From contig JAFSYD010000294.1 in the NCBI GenBank assembly GCA_017443685.1, positions 1 through 5,912 on the forward strand: DNA of 5,912 bases. The letters are read 5' to 3'. The stretch comes from Lachnospiraceae bacterium (lineage in GTDB: Bacteria > Bacillota > Clostridia > Lachnospirales > Lachnospiraceae). Made by a program: the position numbers and the translations under genes. Shown piece by piece: positions 1 through 4,617 of the stretch. Below the pieces are notes generated by a model. It saw only the letters and a program-made list of their open reading frames with translations, had not been told where the DNA came from and made no database searches. Within the stretch, counting starts at the first letter, position 1. Each line of letters starts with the position of its first letter.

Positions 1-1265
1 AAGGTGGAGCCCTGCGTATAGACGGAATCCACCGTGATCTCACCGTCCATGAGTTCCACCAGCTGCTTTACGATGGAAAGGCCTAAGCCTGTTCCCTCGA
101 TGTTGCGGTTCTTCTCCTCATCCACACGTTTGAACGCATCAAACAGGTAAGGGAGCGCCTCCTTTTTGATGCCGCTTCCCGTATCCGTAACGGCCATGGT
201 AAGCCAAACCGCGTTTCCCGACCGGCGTTCGGATTCGATATGCAGCACCACGCTGCCCGACGGCGTGTATTTGACCGCATTATTCAAAAGGTTGATCAGG
301 ATCTGCTTGATGCGCACCTCATCCCCGTAAAGCTCCGCCGGCACGTCCGGATCCACATCCACATGAAGGGCAAGCCCTTTCTCATCTGCCCGCGCCCAGA
401 TCATATTCACGATATCCGACAGCAGATCGGCAAAACGGTAAGACACGGGGACGATGTCCATTTTGCCGGATTCGATCTTCGACATATCCAAAATGTCGTT
501 GATGATCGACAGCAGCATTTTGCCCGCGCCTTCGATATTCTTCGCATCCGACGCGATCCGGTCGGATACGGTGTCGTCCCGCAGGATCAGCTCGTTTAAC
601 CCCAGTATCGTGTTGATCGGCGTACGGATCTCATGGCTCATACTGGAAAAGAAGCGGTTCTGCGCGCGGTTGAGCTCTTCAACCTCATGGATCGCCGCTT
701 TCGCACGGGCGTTCTCCTCCATAAAGAGGCTGTTCTGGAACCATACCATAACGTAGATCAGAAGTCCCACCACGATCACGGAGATCAGAGAATCCACATA
801 AAACAGATCCGTCCCGTGCTGGGCCGCAAGCTCCGGATGCGAATAGTCGAACACATACTCCGCCACCGTGACGATGCTAACCACGGCAAACATGACGATC
901 CGGCCGAGTCCCTCCAAAAGCAGCCCGATATAAAGATAGGCAAAAACCACCCATACCGTCGATCCGCCTTGCAATCCACCGCCGAACAGGAAGGTTCCCG
1001 GCAGCATCACAAGCGCCGTACCCAGTGAGATCAGCACCGCTCCGAGGTGCAGCTTATGAAAATGCACCGCAAAATACGTCACAACCGTAAGGAAAACAAT
1101 GGCGCCCCCTAAGAGCATCATTTCCATTATATTTTCCCCGGCGACCATATCTCCGAGGAGGACCGCAAACAGACCTAACACCGCGATCACGTTCATCAGG
1201 ATGAACATCCGCTCACGGAAGCTGCGTTTGGAATCCTCGATCCTGTCTACTATCCTTTGCAGCAT
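1..1265 (-). CDS. Membrane-bound sensor histidine kinase, C-terminus cut by the left window edge
   Basis: Reading from the ATG at 1265-1263 gives 421 codons without a stop before the edge. The N-terminus has about six hydrophobic helices (roughly residues 22-39, 47-66, 74-95, 103-118, 121-138 and 158-175) with short loops and no large extracellular domain, so the signal is probably sensed in or at the membrane. A charged helix (about 181-205) leads to a canonical dimerisation domain with the H-box SHEIRTPIN (phospho-acceptor His211) and DILDMSKIESGK. The ATP-binding domain shows the N-box NLLNNAVKYTPSG (325-337), G1 box DTGSGI (361-366), F-box-like FDAFKRVDE and G2 box GTGLGLS (391-397), so it looks catalytically intact. 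The reading stops a few residues short of the usual end of the ATPase domain. A downstream receiver domain is possible but cannot be seen. The start overlaps the stop of the upstream kinase by one base, and the two probably share an mRNA. The ligand is unknown. Confidence 0.93.
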   Translation of the reverse strand, partial: MLQRIVDRIEDSKRSFRERMFILMNVIAVLGLFAVLLGDMVAGENIMEMMLLGGAIVFLTVVTYFAVHFHKLHLGAVLISLGTALVMLPGTFLFGGGLQGGSTVWVVFAYLYIGLLLEGLGRIVMFAVVSIVTVAEYVFDYSHPELAAQHGTDLFYVDSLISVIVVGLLIYVMVWFQNSLFMEENARAKAAIHEVEELNRAQNRFFSSMSHEIRTPINTILGLNELILRDDTVSDRIASDAKNIEGAGKMLLSIINDILDMSKIESGKMDIVPVSYRFADLLSDIVNMIWARADEKGLALHVDVDPDVPAELYGDEVRIKQILINLLNNAVKYTPSGSVVLHIESERRSGNAVWLTMAVTDTGSGIKKEALPYLFDAFKRVDEEKNRNIEGTGLGLSIVKQLVELMDGEITVDSVYTQGST

Positions 1266-1281
1266 TACGCACCGCCTTTCC
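1263..1281 (-). promoter_or_regulatory. TAATG stop-start overlap with ribosome binding site
   Basis: On the minus strand the TAA of the upstream kinase (1267-1265) shares its last A with the ATG of the downstream kinase (1265-1263). A purine-rich GGAAAGG (1281-1275) lies 9 bases before this ATG, inside the last codons of the upstream gene. One-base overlaps like this are typical of translational coupling by re-initiation and support this ATG as the real start of the downstream kinase. The hydrophobic segments begin about 20 residues after it, as expected. Confidence 0.75.
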
Positions 1282-3304
1282 GCGCCAAAGGCAGCTTACG
1301 CATGATATGCTCGAATTCCGCCACGTCGATCGGCTTTGCGAGGAATCCCTCGAAGCCCTCCTTAGCAAAGGCCTCCCGCGCGGAGCTTACCGTATTCGCG
1401 GTCAGCGCTACGAAATGAACGATCCGGTTCTGCGCATTCGCGATCCGTTTGATCTGACGTGCCGTTTCTATTCCGTCCATGCCGGGCATCATATGATCCA
1501 TGAAGATCACATCATACTCCTTTTCGGCAAATTTTTCAATTGCTTCCTGCCCGCTGTCTGCCGTATCGATCGTAAGATTATAATCGGAAAACAATCCTTC
1601 GGCCACAACGAGGTTCATTTTTTCGTCATCCACGATCAGGGCCGTAACGCCGGTTAAGTCGATCCGCAGATGCCTGTCCGTCGCCTCATTCTCCCAATGC
1701 GTAAGCTTAAGCGCCCTTGCCGCCGTATCCACGTAAAACGGCCGGGGGATCTGCAATATCCCGGCTTCTTCCTCGCCGGGCGGCTCATCCGAAATGACGG
1801 CCACACGGATGGTGGCGCGGATCGCGTGGAAAAACATTTTATGCTCTTCGTATTCCTCCCTGCCGGTAAAAATATGCGTCACGCTGCCCGTCTCGCAAAG
1901 CGCGGTAAGCTCCGCGATCGTGGACGCCTGCACAAAGGGAACGGACAGATTACCGAACATATCCGAAAGCGTCGTATTAACATAATCCCGCACGCGAGGG
2001 ATCTTGTACTTTTCCAGCATAAAGAAGGAAACGACGTTATACGCATCCCCGTCATCCACCGTAATGCAGGGCGATCCGTCCACCACGGTAAGCGGAATGC
2101 TCACACGCGCCGTCGTGCCGACACCCGCGAAGCTGTCCACGCGGACAAAGCCCTCCATCTCGTGGACCAGGCCGTAAATAATGGCATACCCAAGCCCGAT
2201 CCCGCCGGTACTGCGGTCACGTTTGCGATTCGACTGGTAGAGCCCCTTCGATAAGCGGGCGATCTCTTCGCGCTGCATGCCGATGCCGGTATCCGACACC
2301 TCGATATCCAGGTTGATGCCGTACTCCCGCTTCGCCGCGGAAAGGCTTACGAATACGCCGCCCGTCTCGGTGAACTTGGCCGCATTGGAAAGCAGGTGTG
2401 CCATGATCCGTCCGAGCTTTGCCACATCCCCATAGAGGGTATGCGGGATCCGCACATCCATATCCACAATAAGGGTCAGGCCCTTTTCCGAAAACAGCTT
2501 CCGCTGCTGCCGTAAGATGTCATACAGGAAGTCCGCCGCCGCAAACTCCTCTTTTGACAGCAGCACATGTCCGCCCGTGATCTCCGTATATTCCAGAATA
2601 TCCTCCGCCTGTGCCGCTAACTGTTCGCCCGCATTTAAGATCGCATAGACTTTTTCGTCCTCCCGCTCTTTTAAAAGCAGTGTAGAAAGTCCGGTGACCG
2701 CGTTGATCGGCGTACGGATCTCATGGGAAATATTTGTCAAAAAGTCCTCGGTCTGCCCTTTTACCTCGGTAAGCTCCTCCTGGACCGAATCGATCTCGCT
2801 GCGCTCGTGATCCGCACGTTCGTAGGCCGCACGGCAAACCCGGTAGATCACGCTCACGCCGATGATGTGCATACCGGCGCGTGCCGCTTTGGCACCATCG
2901 ACAGCCGGTATCCCGTCACGATAAAGGTTAAAGATCTGTAAGATCATCAAAAACAGATATTCAATGTATACATAACCGATGAAATTCTGCCGGTCCGTCT
3001 GCGAAAAAGCGATCAAAAGCATTGCCGCAAAAAGCGACAGATCAAAAAAGCCTTCCGGATGTACGCCCTGAAAAAGCAGGAAAAACATCAGAAATCCCGC
3101 AAAGATATAGATGCGCATACGCGCCGTGAAAAGCTGGCGGATATGAATCACCCATGAGATCAGGACGCCGCAGACCAAAAGCGGCAGCACCCATGCTTCC
3201 CATTTGCAATATAATCCTTCCACCACCAACATCCCGCCGTAGATGGTCATCACGACAAGCAGCGCGATGTGGAGGCCGGTTGTATTTGTATCTGTTTCTT
3301 TCAT
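1265..3304 (-). CDS. Hybrid membrane histidine kinase with receiver domain (679 aa)
   Basis: This complete hybrid sensor kinase autophosphorylates a histidine and probably passes the phosphate to its own receiver. Five or six hydrophobic helices (about 12-30, 36-54, 64-80, 87-100, 107-127, perhaps 144-156) form the membrane sensor; I do not recognise it as a named sensor domain. A charged helix (162-186) leads to the H-box SHEIRTPIN, with His194 as acceptor. The ATP-binding domain has N-box LLSNAAKFTETGG (Asn307), G1 SDTGIGM (337-343) and G2 GGIGLGYA (367-374); the F-box region is weak. Residues 410-545 resemble a receiver lacking its catalytic residues. The C-terminal receiver (about 553-670) is canonical: Asp559/Asp560, phospho-acceptor Asp603 in MDHMMPGMDG, Thr635 and Lys657 in AKPID. 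There is no DNA-binding domain, so the output may be another protein, possibly the coupled second kinase. An in-frame TAA lies 12 bases before the ATG, so this is the furthest-upstream ATG possible. The ribosome binding site (AAAGAAG) is weak and close. Confidence 0.95.
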   Translation of the reverse strand: MKETDTNTTGLHIALLVVMTIYGGMLVVEGLYCKWEAWVLPLLVCGVLISWVIHIRQLFTARMRIYIFAGFLMFFLLFQGVHPEGFFDLSLFAAMLLIAFSQTDRQNFIGYVYIEYLFLMILQIFNLYRDGIPAVDGAKAARAGMHIIGVSVIYRVCRAAYERADHERSEIDSVQEELTEVKGQTEDFLTNISHEIRTPINAVTGLSTLLLKEREDEKVYAILNAGEQLAAQAEDILEYTEITGGHVLLSKEEFAAADFLYDILRQQRKLFSEKGLTLIVDMDVRIPHTLYGDVAKLGRIMAHLLSNAAKFTETGGVFVSLSAAKREYGINLDIEVSDTGIGMQREEIARLSKGLYQSNRKRDRSTGGIGLGYAIIYGLVHEMEGFVRVDSFAGVGTTARVSIPLTVVDGSPCITVDDGDAYNVVSFFMLEKYKIPRVRDYVNTTLSDMFGNLSVPFVQASTIAELTALCETGSVTHIFTGREEYEEHKMFFHAIRATIRVAVISDEPPGEEEAGILQIPRPFYVDTAARALKLTHWENEATDRHLRIDLTGVTALIVDDEKMNLVVAEGLFSDYNLTIDTADSGQEAIEKFAEKEYDVIFMDHMMPGMDGIETARQIKRIANAQNRIVHFVALTANTVSSAREAFAKEGFEGFLAKPIDVAEFEHIMRKLPLARKGGA

Positions 3305-3319
3305 TGCACTTCTTTAAAA

Positions 3320-3350
3320 CAGTCGCTTCCGTAAATTCCGGAAACGACTG
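3320..3350 (-). terminator. 12-bp hairpin between pta and the kinase pair (weak terminator, attenuator or 5' leader stem)
   Basis: Arms 3350-3339 (CAGTCGTTTCCG on the minus strand) and 3331-3320 (CGGAAGCGACTG) pair over 12 positions around a 7-base loop; the only non-Watson-Crick pair is a G-U in minus-strand RNA. A short TTTT (3319-3316) follows before AAAGAAG. It lies 83 bases after the pta stop and could terminate pta transcripts, but four U's are few. Its foot is 15 bases from the kinase start codon, so any kinase mRNA with a normal leader must contain the stem. It may therefore act as an attenuator or as a stabilising 5' stem instead. Confidence 0.65.
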
Positions 3351-3356
3351 CTTATC

Positions 3357-3362
3357 ATTATA
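3357..3362 (-). promoter_or_regulatory. Candidate -10 box of the kinase promoter
   Basis: The minus strand reads TATAAT at 3362-3357, a perfect sigma-A -10 consensus. No convincing -35 box is found 16-18 bases upstream, where the sequence is GC-rich, and there is no extended TG. Transcription would start near 3352-3350, at the base of the hairpin at 3350-3320. This would give the kinase operon a leader of about 48 bases that begins with a stem-loop. Because the -35 is missing, the box could need an activator or be chance. Confidence 0.4.
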
Positions 3363-3433
3363 TCTGTGGGGCGCGATCACATACGCCCTGCCGCTCGCGG
3401 GATGTGTACCTCTCATCCTGCCGAAACGGCGGA

Positions 3434-4423
3434 TTATGCCAGTGCCGCCGTGATGATCGCCATCGAATACACTTCCAGGGCATTGCAGCCGCGGGATAAG
3501 TCGTTGACCGAACCGTTCAATCCCAGAAGGATCGGTCCGTAAGCATCAAAATTGCCCATCCGCTGCGCGATCTTATATCCGATATTGCCTGCGTTGATGT
3601 CCGGGAAAATGAAGGTATTCGCATGTCCCGCAACCTGTGAATCCGGCACCTTCTGCTTGGCCACACGGGGAGCTACCGCCGCGTCGAACTGCAGCTCGCC
3701 GTCGATCGGCGTAGAAGGGAACTTCGCTTTCGCCTTCGCTGCTGCGTTGCGCATCTTTTCCACGTCCTCACCCTTGCCGCTGCCCGCGGTCGAATAGGAA
3801 AGGAAGGCAACCTTCGGATCAATGCCGAAAAGCTTCGCGCACTCGATCGTCTCACCGCAGATCTCTACAAGCTCATCCTCACTCGGCGTGATGTTGATCG
3901 CGCAGTCTGCCATTGCGATCACCTCGTTGTCGCCGGTCGCTGCCGGACGAACCAGAATGAAGCACGAGGATACGATGGAATTGCCCGGCTTCGTCTTCAA
4001 CAGCTGCAGGGCCGGACGGACCGTATCTGCCGTCGAATAGGTCGCGCCGCCTAAGAGCGCATCCGCCTCTCCCATTTTCACAAGCATCGTTCCGAAATAA
4101 TTCGCGTGGGACAGCGTCTCGCGTGCCTGCTCCTCCGTCACGCCCTTGCTCTTACGAAGCTCACAGAATGCCGCCACCATCTCGTCCATCTTCTCGTAAT
4201 GCGCGGGGTCGATGATCTGTGCCCCGCGGATGTTCGCGCCGGAATTCTCCGCCACCTCTTCGATCTCCTTCGGATCACCCAAGAGGATCGGCTTTAAGAA
4301 ATAGCCTGCCAAAAGCCTTGAGGACGCCTCTAATATTCTCGGATCATTCCCTTCCGTGAAGACAATGCGCTTCGGACTCTCCTTCAACTTCGCGATCATA
4401 CTGCCAAAACCAAAATCCGCCAT
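3434..4423 (-). CDS. pta: Phosphate acetyltransferase (phosphotransacetylase)
   Basis: Catalyses acetyl-CoA + phosphate to acetyl phosphate + CoA in the cytoplasm. With acetate kinase it yields ATP and acetate from acetyl-CoA in fermentation, or runs in reverse for acetate uptake. At 329 residues it is the short single-domain form, without the N-terminal DRTGG/regulatory extension of enterobacterial Pta. Family motifs occur in order: FTEGNDPRILEA (22-33), YSTADTVRPAL (129-139), DCAINITPSEDEL (173-185), FLSYSTAGSGKGEDVEKM (207-224), DGELQFDAA (241-249), ANTFIFPDINAGNIGYKIAQR (split here as ANTFIFPDINAG, 268-279, then NIGYKIAQR, 280-288) and VNDLSRGC (306-313). Ser310 and Arg311 match the active-site Ser-Arg pair known from the Methanosarcina enzyme; Arg136 and Arg288 match other conserved arginines. 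Start: a strong AAAGGAG sits 7 bases before the ATG. It has its own promoter, between an upstream terminator and a downstream hairpin. Acetate kinase (ackA), the usual clostridial neighbour, is absent on either side here. Acetyl phosphate could in principle phosphorylate receiver domains, but nothing in the sequence shows a link to the adjacent kinases. Confidence 0.96.
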   Translation of the reverse strand: MADFGFGSMIAKLKESPKRIVFTEGNDPRILEASSRLLAGYFLKPILLGDPKEIEEVAENSGANIRGAQIIDPAHYEKMDEMVAAFCELRKSKGVTEEQARETLSHANYFGTMLVKMGEADALLGGATYSTADTVRPALQLLKTKPGNSIVSSCFILVRPAATGDNEVIAMADCAINITPSEDELVEICGETIECAKLFGIDPKVAFLSYSTAGSGKGEDVEKMRNAAAKAKAKFPSTPIDGELQFDAAVAPRVAKQKVPDSQVAGHANTFIFPDINAGNIGYKIAQRMGNFDAYGPILLGLNGSVNDLSRGCNALEVYSMAIITAALA

Positions 4424-4430
4424 TTTGTAA

Positions 4431-4437
4431 CTCCTTT
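4431..4437 (-). promoter_or_regulatory. Ribosome binding site of pta
   Basis: AAAGGAG on the minus strand (4437-4431) lies 7 bases before the ATG at 4423. This is near-consensus for Firmicutes and fixes the pta start. It is much stronger than the AAAGAAG before the downstream kinase gene, suggesting much higher translation of pta. Confidence 0.85.
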
Positions 4438-4445
4438 CCCTTTAT

Positions 4446-4461
4446 ATATCAAACATGATAT
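4446..4461 (-). promoter_or_regulatory. Inverted repeat in the pta leader (possible operator)
   Basis: ATATCA (4461-4456) and TGATAT (4451-4446) form a perfect 6-bp inverted repeat with a 4-base spacer. It sits between the predicted transcription start (near 4474) and the ribosome binding site. As RNA it would be a weak AT-only stem, so a DNA-binding site is the more natural reading. The surrounding sequence is AT-rich, so chance is quite possible. Confidence 0.25.
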
Positions 4462-4480
4462 TTATAACCTCTAATTCGGT

Positions 4481-4510
4481 ATTGTACCACATTTTGGCCC
4501 GAACCCGCAA
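4481..4510 (-). promoter_or_regulatory. Probable sigma-A promoter of pta
   Basis: On the minus strand, TTGCGG (4510-4505) as -35 and TACAAT (4486-4481) as -10 are separated by 18 bases. The bases before the -10 are TGG, giving an extended TGn motif. Transcription would start near 4474 and leave a leader of about 50 bases. It lies just after the terminator of the upstream gene, so pta is likely transcribed on its own. Confidence 0.65.
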
Positions 4511-4548
4511 TATGAAATGAAAACGTCCCGTCAAATCCTCTTTCGCCA

Positions 4549-4587
4549 AAAAGCGGAAGGTGGATCTTGTCCGCTCCTTCCGCTTTT
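4549..4587 (-). terminator. Rho-independent terminator of the surface-protein gene
   Basis: On the minus strand AAAAGCGGAAGG (4587-4576) pairs perfectly with CCTTCCGCTTTT (4560-4549) over 12 bp around a 15-base loop. The GC-rich core is followed by TTTTT (4552-4548). It begins 30 bases after the stop codon ending at 4618, a normal distance. The mirror-image A-rich side means it could also stop transcription coming from the plus strand. Confidence 0.88.
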
Positions 4588-4617
4588 GGATGTATGAGTT
4601 TTAAAAGGAAATATCCG

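Noticed and set aside
240..1028. Plus-strand frames antisense to the truncated kinase
   Set aside because: They mirror conserved kinase motifs on the other strand and have no domain or start signal of their own.
1670..2254. Plus-strand 194-codon frame antisense to the hybrid kinase
   Set aside because: It is antisense to a convincing gene, and its His/Arg-rich composition is typical of a complement-strand shadow.
3042..3416. Minus-strand 124-codon frame covering the hairpin and the start of the hybrid kinase
   Set aside because: It overlaps the kinase membrane region in another frame, has no spaced ribosome binding site and shows no recognisable domain.
3420..3430. Short palindrome GCCGAAACGGC just after the pta stop
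   Set aside because: The stem is only 4 bp and no T-run follows on the minus strand, so it is not a credible terminator.
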